This document shows, piece by piece, positions 37,516 through 46,831 of a stretch of 64,000 bases of DNA (within the stretch, counting starts at the first letter, position 1; the number at the start of each line of letters is the position of its first letter). A program made the position numbers and the translations under genes. Source of the DNA: Sphingomonas psychrotolerans (GTDB taxonomy: Bacteria > Pseudomonadota > Alphaproteobacteria > Sphingomonadales > Sphingomonadaceae); NCBI RefSeq assembly GCF_002796605.1, contig NZ_CP024923.1, forward strand, positions 868,001-932,000, in the 5' to 3' direction. Under the pieces are notes generated by a model that was not told the DNA's origin, did not search any database, and saw nothing but the letters and a program-made list of their open reading frames with translations.

Positions 37516-37660
37516 TTCCCTCCCTCTGAATGGGAGGGGCAAGGGGTGGGTTTAGCGGCTGTGGCGGCTCGATGCCGCCGCGGGCGCTTTTCTCGCTCCG
37601 CTCATGGCGAGCGCGCTGCGCTCGCACCCACCCCCATCCCCTCCTTTTCAGGGAGGGGGG
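37516..37660. repeat. Inverted pair of palindromic intergenic repeats, copy 3
   Basis: ATTCCCTCCCTCTGAATGGGAGGGGCAAGGGGTGGG-type sequence starts at 37515, and the inverted partner (ACCCACCCCCATCCCCTCC then TTTTCAGGGAGG) ends at 37660. Between them is a G/C-rich spacer with smaller palindromes (GCTCATGGCGAGCG). It is related to the elements at 21028 and 29933. Its right end provides the GGGAGG before the GTG start of the following lipoprotein gene. Confidence 0.6.
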
Positions 37661-38054
37661 TGCTTGGGGCGCTGGCTGTTGCGCTATCTCTCGCGGGATG
37701 TGGGGCTCAGCCCATCGCAAATTCGACCGAGCCGGCGCAGACCTCCAGTCAGTCTGCCGCCACGCGTCAGCCCGAAACCTCCAAAATCGCCTGTGCCGCC
37801 CCCGGCGCCACCGAATTCGCCCTCGCCTGCACCCTCGACCGCACCGAAACCCCGAAGGACGTCATCCTCACCCTCCGCCATCCCGACGGCGCCTTTCATC
37901 GCCTCCAGATCACTCGCGACGGCCGCGGCGTGATCGCTGCCGACGGCGCCGAACCAGCAAAAGTGACGCCGCTCGGGCCAATTGGATCGAGGTGGAATTG
38001 GGCGGCGCCCGCTATCGCCTGCCCGCTACGGTCCGTGGGCAGGCACCGCAATGA
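37660..38054 (+). pseudogene. Small lipoprotein gene with an apparent frameshift
   Basis: From GTG 37660 the frame reads MLGALAVALSLAGC, a lipoprotein signal with cysteine 14, then about 90 residues (KIACAAPGATEFALACT, HPDGAFHRLQITRDGRGVIAADGAEPAKV). It then runs past the natural end into the next gene. In the +1 frame the expected C-terminus follows exactly: ANWIEVELGGARYRLPATV and a TGA at 38052-38054 that overlaps the ATG of nnrED (ATGA). A one-base change near 37965-37980 would join both halves. It is either a real frameshift or a sequence error. The function is unknown; the product would be a membrane-anchored beta-rich protein. Confidence 0.6.
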
Positions 38055-39454
38055 TCCCCTCGGGCGCTCCGATCGTCACAGCCGCGGAAATGCGCGCGGC
38101 CGAGCAAGCCGTGTTCGCCAGCGGCGTCTCGCAGGATTCACTGATGGAGCGGGCAGGGGCCGCAGTCGCGCGCGAGACTGCGCGCTTCGCGACAGGCCGC
38201 CCGATCCTCATTCTTGCGGGGCCAGGCAACAATGGCGGCGACTCCTATGTCGCCGCGCGCCTCCTGCAGAACGCGGGGCATGACGTCAGCCTCGTCGCCA
38301 CCGGTGCGCCCGCACCCGGTGCCGCCGAGCGGATGCACGCTTTGTGGCACGGCCCGACCAGCTCGCTCTACGCCGCACGCCCACGCCCGGTGCTGGTCGA
38401 CGGCCTGTTCGGCACCGGCATGACGCGCCCGCTCGAGCGCGGCCTCGCGGCGGTGTTCGCCGATCTGTGCAAACAGGCCGAGTTCACGCTGGCGATCGAT
38501 CTGCCCTCGGGGATCCACGCCGATACCGGCGCCGATCTTGGCGCGCCGCGCGGGATCGACGTCACGCTTGCGCTCGGCGCGCTCAAGCCCGGGCATTTGC
38601 TCGACATCGGCCTCGAGCGGTGCGGCAGGGTCTTGCTCGCCGATATCGATATCCCGGTGCACACCCGGTGGCGAACCGTCACACGGCCCCGGATCGACAC
38701 GCCCGGCGCACACAGCCACAAATATAGCCGCGGCCTCGTCGCGGTGATCGAGGGTGCCATGCCCGGCGCCGCGCGCCTCGCCGCGCGTGCCGCGATGGCC
38801 GGCGGCGCGGGCTATGTCGTGCTCGCCGGAGATCGTCCGTGGGGTGAGGGACCCGATGCCCTCGTCCGCCGCGAAGTGCGCACAGCCGAGGATTTGAGCG
38901 AATTCCTCGGCTGGGACCGCATCGACGCGATCGTGCTCGGACCCGGCCTCGGCCGCGATCGCCGCGCCGAGGCGTATCTCCGCGCCGCTTTCGCCGCCCC
39001 CAAGCCCTTGATCCTCGACGGTGACGCGCTGACCCTGCTCGGCACCGACGCCGCACGCTGGCTCGAGACTCGCGCCGCGCCGACCTGGATCACGCCGCAT
39101 TCGGGAGAGTTCGACCGGATGTTTGCCGGCGTGGGCAGCAAGATCGATCGGACGCTCGCCGCCGCCGCCGAAGCGCGCGCGACGATCGTTCACAAGGGCG
39201 CCGACACCGTGATCGCCGCACCCAAGGGCGAGGTTCGCCTTCTCGCCCACGGATCGCGGTGGCTCTCCACCGCGGGCACCGGCGACGTGCTTGCCGGGCT
39301 GCTTGCCGCGCAGGTGGTGCAAAGCGGGAAGGGGGTGGCGCCTGCCGAAGCCGCCGTCTGGCTTCACGCCCGTGCCGCGCAACTTGCGGGACCGGCACTG
39401 ATCGCCGATGAGCTGATCGGACATATTCCCGGGGCGATTTCAGAATGTCTGTGA
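38051..39454 (+). CDS. nnr: Bifunctional NAD(P)H-hydrate epimerase / ADP-dependent dehydratase
   Basis: The 467-residue protein is a fusion. The N-terminal YjeF_N epimerase (residues 1-215) has ILAGPGNNGGDSYVAARLL and DLPSGIHADTG. The C-terminal ribokinase-like dehydratase (about 230-460) has GPGLGRD, LILDGDALTLL, WITPHSGEFDRM and the catalytic loop STAGTGDVLAGLL. It repairs hydrated NADH and NADPH. The start ATG overlaps the stop of the preceding lipoprotein frame, and the end overlaps the methyltransferase gene by 10 bp. Confidence 0.92.
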   Translation: MIPSGAPIVTAAEMRAAEQAVFASGVSQDSLMERAGAAVARETARFATGRPILILAGPGNNGGDSYVAARLLQNAGHDVSLVATGAPAPGAAERMHALWHGPTSSLYAARPRPVLVDGLFGTGMTRPLERGLAAVFADLCKQAEFTLAIDLPSGIHADTGADLGAPRGIDVTLALGALKPGHLLDIGLERCGRVLLADIDIPVHTRWRTVTRPRIDTPGAHSHKYSRGLVAVIEGAMPGAARLAARAAMAGGAGYVVLAGDRPWGEGPDALVRREVRTAEDLSEFLGWDRIDAIVLGPGLGRDRRAEAYLRAAFAAPKPLILDGDALTLLGTDAARWLETRAAPTWITPHSGEFDRMFAGVGSKIDRTLAAAAEARATIVHKGADTVIAAPKGEVRLLAHGSRWLSTAGTGDVLAGLLAAQVVQSGKGVAPAEAAVWLHARAAQLAGPALIADELIGHIPGAISECL

Positions 39455-40647
39455 ACGACGACAAGGTTCTCCGCGTCGCGGCGCGTGGCGAAGGCGTCAC
39501 CGGCGACGGCCGCCATGTCGCCTTCGCCGCGCCGGGCGACCGTATCACGCCGGAAAACGCGGTGATCCCCGGGCCGCACCACCAGACGCCGCCGTGCAAG
39601 CATTTCCCAGAGTGCGGTGGCTGTCAGCTCCAGCACCTCGACGACGCCAGTTGGTCGCAGTTCATCACCGATCGGGTGACGAGCGCGCTCGCGGCGCAGG
39701 GCCTCGCGGCCGAGATCCGCGCACCCTTGCTCTCGCCTCCCAACACGCGCCGCCGGGCGACGCTCCATGCCGAGCGCCGCGGCCGGCAGGTCCGGCTCGG
39801 CTTCACCCGGCAGAACAGCCACGAGCTGATCGACCTCGAGGAATGCTGGATCCTCGCGCCCGAACTGTTCGCCTTGGTCGCGCCGCTCCGCGGCATGCTC
39901 GCCGCGTTGATCCCGGGCACGCGCCGGATCAACGTCCATCTCGCGCGGACCGATCAAGGTCCCGACGTGTTGATTGATGGGCTCGAAGCCGAGGGCCTCG
40001 CCGCCGCCGAGGCGCTGAGCGCCTTCTCGCATCGCCACCATCTCGCCCGCCTGTCGATCGACGAAGGCTTCGGCCCGGGCGCGCGCTACGAGCCCGAGCC
40101 GGTCACCGTGACGCTGAGCGGAGTCCCCGTGCCGCTCCCGCCCGGCAACTTCCTCCAGGCCACGCCCGAGGGTGAGGCGGCCTTGGTCGCCGCAGTGCAG
40201 GAGATCGCCGGCGGTGCGAGAACGGTCGCCGATCTGTTCGCCGGCCTCGGTACCTTCACTTTCGCCTTCCCCAAGGCCAAGGTCTATGCCGCCGAAGCTG
40301 CCCGCGACCCGATCATGGCATTGAAGGCCGCGGTCGGGCTGGCGGGGCGCACGGTGTTCGCCGATCATCGCGACTTGTTCCGCCGCCCGGTGACGGCGAG
40401 CGACCTCTCCAATTTCGACGCGGTGGTTCTCGATCCCCCGCGTGCGGGCGCGCGCGAGCAGGTTGTCGAGATCGCCGCTTCCAAGGCGCCTATTGTGGCG
40501 TATGTATCCTGTAATCCCAGCACTTTCGCACGCGATGCTGAAACCCTATCTCAGGCCGGTTATCGCCTCGACTGGGTCCAACCGGTCGGTCAGTTCCGCT
40601 GGTCGACCCATGTCGAGCTCGCCGCGAAATTCAGCCGTCAGGGATAA
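39445..40647 (+). CDS. TrmA/RlmD-family 23S rRNA or tRNA (uracil-5-)-methyltransferase
   Basis: The 400-residue protein begins with a short TRAM-like region ([22 protein letters not shown]). C51, C57 and C60 in [11 protein letters not shown], with a later cysteine in EECWIL, fit a 4Fe-4S cluster. The SAM site is [15 protein letters not shown], followed by VLDPPRAGA and the catalytic cysteine in [13 protein letters not shown]. It methylates C5 of a uridine; the Fe-S cluster points to an RlmD/RlmC-like enzyme. The 3' end overlaps truA on the other strand by 10 bp. Confidence 0.88.
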   Translation: MSVNDDKVLRVAARGEGVTGDGRHVAFAAPGDRITPENAVIPGPHHQTPPCKHFPECGGCQLQHLDDASWSQFITDRVTSALAAQGLAAEIRAPLLSPPNTRRRATLHAERRGRQVRLGFTRQNSHELIDLEECWILAPELFALVAPLRGMLAALIPGTRRINVHLARTDQGPDVLIDGLEAEGLAAAEALSAFSHRHHLARLSIDEGFGPGARYEPEPVTVTLSGVPVPLPPGNFLQATPEGEAALVAAVQEIAGGARTVADLFAGLGTFTFAFPKAKVYAAEAARDPIMALKAAVGLAGRTVFADHRDLFRRPVTASDLSNFDAVVLDPPRAGAREQVVEIAASKAPIVAYVSCNPSTFARDAETLSQAGYRLDWVQPVGQFRWSTHVELAAKFSRQG

Positions 40648-41378
40648 TCCGCGCGCACGAAGAACAGACCGTCGGGCGGGGCATTGAGCCCGAGCCGGGC
40701 CCGGTCCCGCGCTTCGAGCGCATCGCGCAGATCCGCGGCGCGCCACTTCCCCTGACCCACCAGCCCGAGGCAGCCGACCATCGAGCGCACCTGATGGTGG
40801 AGGAACGAGCGCGCTGAGGCATGCACCAGCAACCGATCGCCTTCGCGCGTGACATCGAGCCGATCGAGCGTCTTGACCGGGCTCGCGGACTGGCAATGCG
40901 CCGAGCGGAAGGTGGTGAAGTCGTGCCGCCCGACCAGCAATTGCGCCGCCGCATGCATCGCCGCGGCGTCGAGTTCGGCCGGGATCCGCCACGCCAGCCC
41001 CTTTTCCCAGGTCAGAGGCGCGCGTCGGCAGACGATGCGATATTCGTAATGCCGCGCCAAGCACGAGAAGCGCGCATGCCAGTCGTCGGCCACCGCCACG
41101 CAATCGAGCACCGCTACGGGATGGGGCCGCAGCCGTGCGTTGAGCGCCTCCATCAGCCGAAAGGGGCCGATATCGCGCGCAATATCGAGGTGCGCACGCA
41201 TGCCCAGCCCGTGTACCCCCGCATCGGTGCGCCCCGCCGCGTGGACTACTGCCTTCTCGCCGATGATCGCGAACGCCGCGTCCTCGATCGCCTGCTGGAC
41301 GCTCGGGCCATGATCCTGCCGCTGCCAGCCCATGAAAGGCCGGCCGTCATATTCCACGGTGAGCGCGAACCGCGTCAA
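40638..41378 (-). CDS. truA: tRNA pseudouridine(38-40) synthase TruA
   Basis: The 246-residue protein has the usual length. The catalytic aspartate is D52 in [27 protein letters not shown] and [22 protein letters not shown] are typical. It modifies uridines 38-40 of the anticodon stem. It overlaps fmt by 4 bp, forming a two-gene operon, and is convergent with the methyltransferase gene. Confidence 0.95.
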   Translation of the reverse strand: MTRFALTVEYDGRPFMGWQRQDHGPSVQQAIEDAAFAIIGEKAVVHAAGRTDAGVHGLGMRAHLDIARDIGPFRLMEALNARLRPHPVAVLDCVAVADDWHARFSCLARHYEYRIVCRRAPLTWEKGLAWRIPAELDAAAMHAAAQLLVGRHDFTTFRSAHCQSASPVKTLDRLDVTREGDRLLVHASARSFLHHQVRSMVGCLGLVGQGKWRAADLRDALEARDRARLGLNAPPDGLFFVRADYP

Positions 41379-42274
41379 AGCCGGGTGCCTTCTGGAATCG
41401 CGAAGCCGCGCAGCAACTCGGCTGACGTCATGACGCCACGCCCCGCGCGCTGGACGAGGACGGGGCGGATCGCGCCTTCGCCACAGGCGATCGTCAGGCG
41501 ATCGTCGCGCACCGTCCCGGGTTCGCCGCTTTCTGTGATCGCCTCGGCCGCATGCACCCGCACGCGTTCGCCGTGCACTTCGAAAAAGGCCCCCGGCGCC
41601 GGGTTAAACGCGCGCACCTGCCGCTCGACTTGCTCGGCCGTCTGCGAGAAATCGAGCCGTGCCTCGGCCTTGTCGATCTTGGCGGCATAAGTGACGCCGT
41701 CCACCGGCTGCGGCACTGCCGGATAACGGTCGGTATCGCCGAGCACCTCGACCATCAGCCGCGCCCCCATCGCGCTCAATTCGGCGGTCAGTTCCCCCGC
41801 CGTCTTGCCAAGGATCGGGGTCCGCCCCTCGAGCCGCACCGGGCCGGTATCGAGCCCCGCCTCCATCTGCATGATCCCCACGCCGGTCTCGGCATCGCCG
41901 GCGAGGATCGCGCGCTGGATCGGCGCCGCGCCGCGCCAGCGCGGCAGCAGCGAGCCATGGACGTTGAGGCAACCCAGCCGCGGCGCCGCGAGCACCGGCA
42001 GCGGCAGGATCAGCCCATAAGCGGCGACCACGGCGACATCGGCGCCCCATGCCGCAAAGTCGGCCTGTGCTCGCGGCTCGCGCAGGCTGAGCGGCGTTCG
42101 CACTGCGATCCCCAGCGTTTCGGCCCGCGCATGGACCGGGGAGGGGGCGACCTTGCCCCGGTTTCCGCGCCGCGGCGGCTGGCTGTAGGCTGCAACCACG
42201 TCGTGCCCCGCCTCGGCCAGAGCGTCGAGCACCGGGACGGCGAAGTCGGGGGTTCCCATGAAGATGATCCGCAT
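41375..42274 (-). CDS. fmt: Methionyl-tRNA formyltransferase
   Basis: The 299-residue protein begins [19 protein letters not shown], has the formyl-THF site and the [20 protein letters not shown] motif, and a C-terminal OB-like domain ([25 protein letters not shown]). It formylates initiator Met-tRNA. Deformylase is encoded nearby on the other strand (43020). Confidence 0.95.
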   Translation of the reverse strand: MRIIFMGTPDFAVPVLDALAEAGHDVVAAYSQPPRRGNRGKVAPSPVHARAETLGIAVRTPLSLREPRAQADFAAWGADVAVVAAYGLILPLPVLAAPRLGCLNVHGSLLPRWRGAAPIQRAILAGDAETGVGIMQMEAGLDTGPVRLEGRTPILGKTAGELTAELSAMGARLMVEVLGDTDRYPAVPQPVDGVTYAAKIDKAEARLDFSQTAEQVERQVRAFNPAPGAFFEVHGERVRVHAAEAITESGEPGTVRDDRLTIACGEGAIRPVLVQRAGRGVMTSAELLRGFAIPEGTRL

Positions 42275-42358
42275 GGACTGCCCTTATCAAATCGTCATCC
42301 CCGCGATAGCCAGGATGACGGAATTTGCTTCTTCGAACGCCGGCGCTATCTCTCCCTG

Positions 42359-42955
42359 ATGGCTTCCCCAGAAATCGAGGCATTGACTCAGGCACTCTCC
42401 CGCCTGCCCGGACTCGGCCCGCGCTCGGCGCGGCGGGCGGTGCTCCATTTGCTCAAGAAACGCGAGACCGCGCTCGACCCCTTGCTCTCGGCGCTGACCA
42501 CAGTCAGCCGGCGGCTCAGCACCTGCGGGATCTGCGGCAATGTCGACACCAGCGATCCGTGCGCGGTCTGCGCCGATCCGCGCCGCGACACGCGATCGCT
42601 CTGCGTCGTCGAGGATGTCGCCGATCTCTGGGCGCTCGATCGCGCGCGGCTGTTCCCGGGCAAGTTCCATGTCCTCGGCGGCCGGCTCTCGGCGCTCGAA
42701 GGCATTCGCCCCGAGGATCTGCGCGTCGACAGCCTCGTTCGCCGCGTCGCCGCGGGCGGAGTGGACGAAGTCGTGCTTGCGATGAACGCCACGCTCGACG
42801 GCCAGACCACCGCGCATTATCTCGCCGAGCGCCTCGAGACCTATCCGATCCGCATCACCCAGCTCGCCCACGGCCTGCCCGTCGGCGGCGAACTCGACTA
42901 TCTCGACGAAGGCACCCTTGCCCAGGCCCTCCGTGCACGCCGACCGATTGCCTGA
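42359..42955 (+). CDS. recR: Recombination mediator protein RecR
   Basis: The 198-residue protein has the helix-hairpin-helix [21 protein letters not shown] four-cysteine zinc finger follows (C56, C59, C68, C71), then a Toprim domain starting at [16 protein letters not shown] with a second acidic cluster, and the C-terminal [26 protein letters not shown]. With RecF and RecO it loads RecA on gapped DNA. dnaX, its common neighbour, is not here. Confidence 0.95.
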   Translation: MASPEIEALTQALSRLPGLGPRSARRAVLHLLKKRETALDPLLSALTTVSRRLSTCGICGNVDTSDPCAVCADPRRDTRSLCVVEDVADLWALDRARLFPGKFHVLGGRLSALEGIRPEDLRVDSLVRRVAAGGVDEVVLAMNATLDGQTTAHYLAERLETYPIRITQLAHGLPVGGELDYLDEGTLAQALRARRPIA

Positions 42956-43019
42956 AGCGATAAAACCAAAATGACCTCCGACGCTTGCGACCAAAGCGCC
43001 ATCCGACTATTTTAGGCCA

Positions 43020-43547
43020 ATGGCCATTCTACCCATCATCGAAGTTCCCGATCCGCGCCTGCGCCTTCTCTCCGAGCCCGTTGAGCAGGTGAACGACGAA
43101 CTGCGCGATCTGATCGCCGACATGTTCGATACGATGTACGACGCCCCTGGCATCGGCCTCGCCGCGATCCAGGTCGGGATACCCAAACGCGTCATCGTCA
43201 TGGACCTGCAGGAGGAGGAAGATGAGGAGGGCAAGCCGATCCGCGCGCCGCGCGTCTTCATCAACCCCGAGATCTTCGACCCCGCCGAGGAGCAGTCGGT
43301 CTATACCGAAGGCTGTCTGTCGATCCCCGAGCAGTTTGCAGACGTCGAACGCCCCGCGCGCTGCCGGGTCAAGTGGCTCGACGAACAGGGCGCGGCGCAT
43401 GACGAGATATTCGAAGGACTGCTCGCCACCTGCATTCAGCACGAGATGGACCATCTCGAGGGAATCGTCTTCATCGACCATCTATCGCGCCTCAAGCGCG
43501 ACATGATCCTCAAGAAGCTCGCCAAGGCCCGCAAAGCCGCGGCCTGA
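43020..43547 (+). CDS. def: Peptide deformylase
   Basis: The 175-residue protein shows the three motifs GIGLAAIQVG (45-54), EGCLSIPEQ with C99, and HEMDHLEG with H141, E142 and H145, the metal site. It removes the formyl group from nascent chains. It carries a small acidic insertion (QEEEDEEGKP, residues 64-73) often seen in type 1 deformylases of this group. Confidence 0.95.
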   Translation: MAILPIIEVPDPRLRLLSEPVEQVNDELRDLIADMFDTMYDAPGIGLAAIQVGIPKRVIVMDLQEEEDEEGKPIRAPRVFINPEIFDPAEEQSVYTEGCLSIPEQFADVERPARCRVKWLDEQGAAHDEIFEGLLATCIQHEMDHLEGIVFIDHLSRLKRDMILKKLAKARKAAA

Positions 43548-43650
43548 CGCCACTCCCACGCTAACCGTCGCTCGGGCAGGCGGCCGGGTGACGACTATTG
43601 CTCTCGACTCGCTCTCCGGCTAAGTTCGCTTTCTGTTCCGGGAGGCATGG

Positions 43651-45060
43651 TTGGACTCGCTCGCACTCATCGTGATCGTCGTAGCGCTGCTCGGCGGCCT
43701 CGGCCTGGGCTGGTTCCTCGGCACCCGCGGAATCGCCGAAGCCCGCGCCGAGCGCGACAGGCGCGAAGCTGACTTCAAGGCGGCAATCTCCGACCTCGTC
43801 GTCGCCGAGGAGCGGGCCAGCCAATTGCCCGCGCTGCGCGACGAGAACGCGGCGCTGCGCGACGAACGCGACGAGGCCCGCCTGCAGCTCACCGAGCTTC
43901 GCACCAGGGCCGAAGCCTTTGAGGAGCGGCTGGCCGAGTTCAAAGATGCGCGTGAAGCAATGGCAGGCCAGTTCCGCGAGGTGGCCAGCAATATGCTCGG
44001 GGAAACCCAGAAGGCGTTCCTCGAACGCGCCGAGGCCCGCTTCACGCAATCCGGCGAGCAGAACGAAGTAAAGATGAAGGCACTGCTCCAGCCGGTCGAG
44101 TCGACTCTCAAGCGCTATGAGGAGGGCCTCCAGCGCGTCGAGAAGGATCGCAACGACAGCTATGGCGTGCTGCGCGAGGCAATCACCGAAGTGAAGGCCC
44201 AGCTGGGCGAGACGCGCACCGAGACCGCCAAGCTGGTCAATGCGCTGCGTGCGGCGCCCAAGACCCGCGGTCGCTGGGGCGAGCAGCAATTCCGCAACCT
44301 GATCGAGATCGCCGGACTCTCGGGCCATGTCGATTTCGCCGCCGAGGTTTCGATCACGACCGAGGACGGCACGCTCCGCCCCGACTTCATCATCCGCCTG
44401 CCGGGCGATCAGCAGCTCATAGTCGATGTGAAGTGTGTCTTGGATGCCTATCTAACTGCAGCGGAAAGTACGTCATCGGAGGAGCGGCAGGCGGCCTTGG
44501 TGGCGCATGCCAGGGCGGTGCGCAATCATGCCGATGCGTTGTCGCGGAAGGCCTATTGGGCGCAGTTCGAAAAGGCGCCCGATTTCGTCATCATGTACAT
44601 TCCCGGCGACAATTTCCTGTCGAGCGCGCTCGAGGTCGACATGGAATTGTGGGAGCGCGCTGCGCGGAACCGCGTGATCATCGTCGGCCCCTCCGGCTTC
44701 CTGCCGCTCGCGCGCACCGTCGCGGCGATGTGGCGGCAGCAGAAGCTCACCGAGGATGCGCGCGAAGTCGGAAAGCTCGGCAAGGAGATGTACGAGCGCC
44801 TCGCCACCGCTGCGACGCATCTCAAGCGCGTAGGCGGCGGGCTCAACAGCGCGGTCGACAATTACAACAAGTTCGTCTCGAGTTTCGAGGGCCGGGTGAT
44901 GGTCTCGGCGCGGCGCTTCCAGGCGCTCAACGTCGATACCGGCAACGCCACGCTCGACAGTATCGACAGCGTCGACGTGGTGGCCAAGGCGCCCGTGGTC
45001 GAGCTGCTCCCCGCGGCCGGTCCGGCCCCGGAGGCGTCCGAGGCACAGGCGGCCGAATAA
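43651..45060 (+). CDS. rmuC: DNA recombination protein RmuC homologue
   Basis: The 469-residue protein has one N-terminal membrane helix (IVIVVALLGGLGLGWFLG), a long coiled coil (about 25-170) and the RmuC domain (about 190-400). Its landmarks are TRGRWGEQQFRNLIEIAGL, DVKCVLDAYLTAAE, FVIMYIPGD and VIIVGPSGFLPLARTVA. I chose TTG 43651 because GGGAGG lies 6 nt upstream; the ATG 4 bp before it is out of frame. RmuC limits inversions at short repeats and is predicted to be nuclease-like. Confidence 0.9.
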   Translation: MDSLALIVIVVALLGGLGLGWFLGTRGIAEARAERDRREADFKAAISDLVVAEERASQLPALRDENAALRDERDEARLQLTELRTRAEAFEERLAEFKDAREAMAGQFREVASNMLGETQKAFLERAEARFTQSGEQNEVKMKALLQPVESTLKRYEEGLQRVEKDRNDSYGVLREAITEVKAQLGETRTETAKLVNALRAAPKTRGRWGEQQFRNLIEIAGLSGHVDFAAEVSITTEDGTLRPDFIIRLPGDQQLIVDVKCVLDAYLTAAESTSSEERQAALVAHARAVRNHADALSRKAYWAQFEKAPDFVIMYIPGDNFLSSALEVDMELWERAARNRVIIVGPSGFLPLARTVAAMWRQQKLTEDAREVGKLGKEMYERLATAATHLKRVGGGLNSAVDNYNKFVSSFEGRVMVSARRFQALNVDTGNATLDSIDSVDVVAKAPVVELLPAAGPAPEASEAQAAE

Positions 45061-45116
45061 CGCCCGCTGTCGCGATACCGTCACGCGACGCTGCCGCCGC
45101 CCTATCTCAAGCGGAT

Positions 45117-45212
45117 ATGGCGGTATCGCCAGACAGCGAACACTTCCGCATCTACCACCAGTTTGTCACCGATCCGCACGGGCTGGTGCGCGAGATGCTC
45201 GATCCCTTGTGA
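45117..45212 (+). CDS. Very short hypothetical protein (31 residues)
   Basis: The frame MAVSPDSEHFRIYHQFVTDP continues HGLVREMLDPL and stops at 45212. The ribosome binding site (AAGCGGA) is weak. It lies in the gap between rmuC and a TPR protein, and its composition is protein-like (mixed hydrophobic and polar, HFRIYHQF). It could be a small real protein or the leftover of a longer gene. No function can be offered. Confidence 0.3.
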   Translation: MAVSPDSEHFRIYHQFVTDPHGLVREMLDPL

Positions 45213-45274
45213 AGATCGACACTTGCTTGTGCGCGTCAGGCCGATAGCTTCCTCCCCTGAACGGGGAGTTCGCC

Positions 45275-46003
45275 ATGATTCGAATGCACTGTCTCGCGCC
45301 GCTGGCACTGATCGTGGTGAGCCCGGCATGGGCGCAGTCGCTGCCGCCCGCGCCGCCAGCCTCGCAGGACGCCCAGCCGTCGCCGGAGGAAGTGGCGCGC
45401 GACGCGAAGCTCGGTGCGGCGATCCAGGCGGTCGAGGCCGGCAAGGCCGCCGAGGCGACCGCGATCCTCGAGCCGCTGCTCGCCGAATATGAGAAGCTCT
45501 ATGCCGGCGAGAAGCGCAAGATCTACTGCGCACACAATCCGGCGCAGGCGCTATTCTATATAGCGGGGGCGAGTGCCGCCAAGCAGGACGCGATCGCGAT
45601 CGATCCGGGCTGGTGCACCGCTTTATGGGGACGCGGCTTCGCGCTGATCGATCTCGGTCAGATCGATGCCGCGGTCCCGTTCCTCGAGCGTGCCGTCGCG
45701 CTGTCGCCGTCGCATGCGCATTATCTGTCCGAGCTGGGCTATGCCTATCAGGCGCAGAAGAAGTGGCAGCTCTCCCACGATCTGTATTCCCGCGCAGCCG
45801 CGGCGGCCGAAGGGGAGCAGGGCGACCAGCGCAAGCGCTCGCTGCGCCGCGCCTGGTTCGGCATGGGCTATGACCTGATCGAACTCGGCCGGCTCGACGA
45901 GGCCGAAAAGCTGTTGAACCGGTGCCTAGAGCTCTTTCCCGACGATCAGAAGATCAAGAACGAGCTCAAGTATATTCGCGATCAGCGGGCGAAGAAGAGC
46001 TGA
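45275..46003 (+). CDS. Secreted TPR-repeat protein
   Basis: The 242-residue protein has a signal peptide ending around ALIVVSPAWAQ, a proline-rich linker and tetratricopeptide-like helices. The clearest repeats are CTALWGRGFALIDLGQIDAAVPFLERAVALSP, HYLSELGYAYQAQKKWQLSHDLYSRA and GYDLIELGRLDEAEKLLNRCLELFP. TPR proteins act as periplasmic interaction scaffolds. There is no partner gene nearby, so the role is open. Confidence 0.82.
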   Translation: MIRMHCLAPLALIVVSPAWAQSLPPAPPASQDAQPSPEEVARDAKLGAAIQAVEAGKAAEATAILEPLLAEYEKLYAGEKRKIYCAHNPAQALFYIAGASAAKQDAIAIDPGWCTALWGRGFALIDLGQIDAAVPFLERAVALSPSHAHYLSELGYAYQAQKKWQLSHDLYSRAAAAAEGEQGDQRKRSLRRAWFGMGYDLIELGRLDEAEKLLNRCLELFPDDQKIKNELKYIRDQRAKKS

Positions 46004-46009
46004 ACCGCC

Positions 46010-46708
46010 TCAGCGCCTGCGTTCGGGCGTCAGCGTCATCGTCCGGCCCGCGGCATTGGTGAGTACCAGCTTGCCCGCTCGATTGCGGCTCACCGTCAGC
46101 TTCTCGGCGAACAGGCCGAGGATCGCCGATTCCTGGACGTTCTTGACCCGCTCGGTGCACGCCATGCGCGTGGTCGCCAGCGCGCCCGCGCTTAGCCGGC
46201 CGCGTACGAAGCCGTAGCTGCCGTTGAAGCGGTTGCAGCTGGCATTGCCCGAGATGTGCCCGTCGCGGAAAGTGACGCTTGGCGCGGTCCCGCGCGCCAC
46301 CGGCCGGCCCGACAGCGCCTCGATGCGCCACGCGCCCTCGATCGCGCTGCCGCGATCCGCCGGATCGGTCACGTCGCCGCCGCAGCCCTGATAGGTCCGC
46401 CCGTCTACCTTCACCGTCACGGTGTCCGAATAGCTGCGGTCGCTCATCCCGTCGGTGCAGAGCTTGTGGACGGTATTTACGTTGATCCGCCGCGTCTGCC
46501 ACATCTCGCCGGCGAAGCCGTGGATCACCCGCGGCGTCTTTACGGTTACCGTCCGGCGGCCCGGCGCTTCGAAGCGCATCGTTCGCGCGGCGATCGTGAG
46601 GGACCAGAACGGCTCGGTGCCACTCGCTTGATACGGCCTGGCGGTCTGTGCCTGTGCGGGCAGGGCGGCGATGAGCAGGCCGGCGGTGGCGATGATTTTC
46701 AGGCGCAT
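46010..46708 (-). CDS. META-domain (DUF306) heat-shock-type secreted protein
   Basis: The 232-residue protein starts at 46708 with AAGGAG 7 nt upstream and a signal peptide MRLKIIATAGLLIAALPAQAQ. The first half resembles the COG3650/YbaY-like region SGTEPFWSLTIAARTMRFEAPG with C..GMSDRSYSDTVTV. The second half is a META domain: VTFRDGHISGNASCNRFNGSYG and ALATTRMACTERVKNVQESAILGLF. Related proteins (HslJ) are linked to novobiocin resistance and stress; the function here is unknown. Confidence 0.82.
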   Translation of the reverse strand: MRLKIIATAGLLIAALPAQAQTARPYQASGTEPFWSLTIAARTMRFEAPGRRTVTVKTPRVIHGFAGEMWQTRRINVNTVHKLCTDGMSDRSYSDTVTVKVDGRTYQGCGGDVTDPADRGSAIEGAWRIEALSGRPVARGTAPSVTFRDGHISGNASCNRFNGSYGFVRGRLSAGALATTRMACTERVKNVQESAILGLFAEKLTVSRNRAGKLVLTNAAGRTMTLTPERRR

Positions 46709-46831
46709 TGATGAACTCCTTGTCGGGCCGCTTTTCCATCGCGCCGCTGAACGCTTCATGGCCGTAACGATATCCGTGCGTTCAGGTTTCACTGGGACTG
46801 GAAATGTAGGATTGCCGTGCAAACCGTGAAC

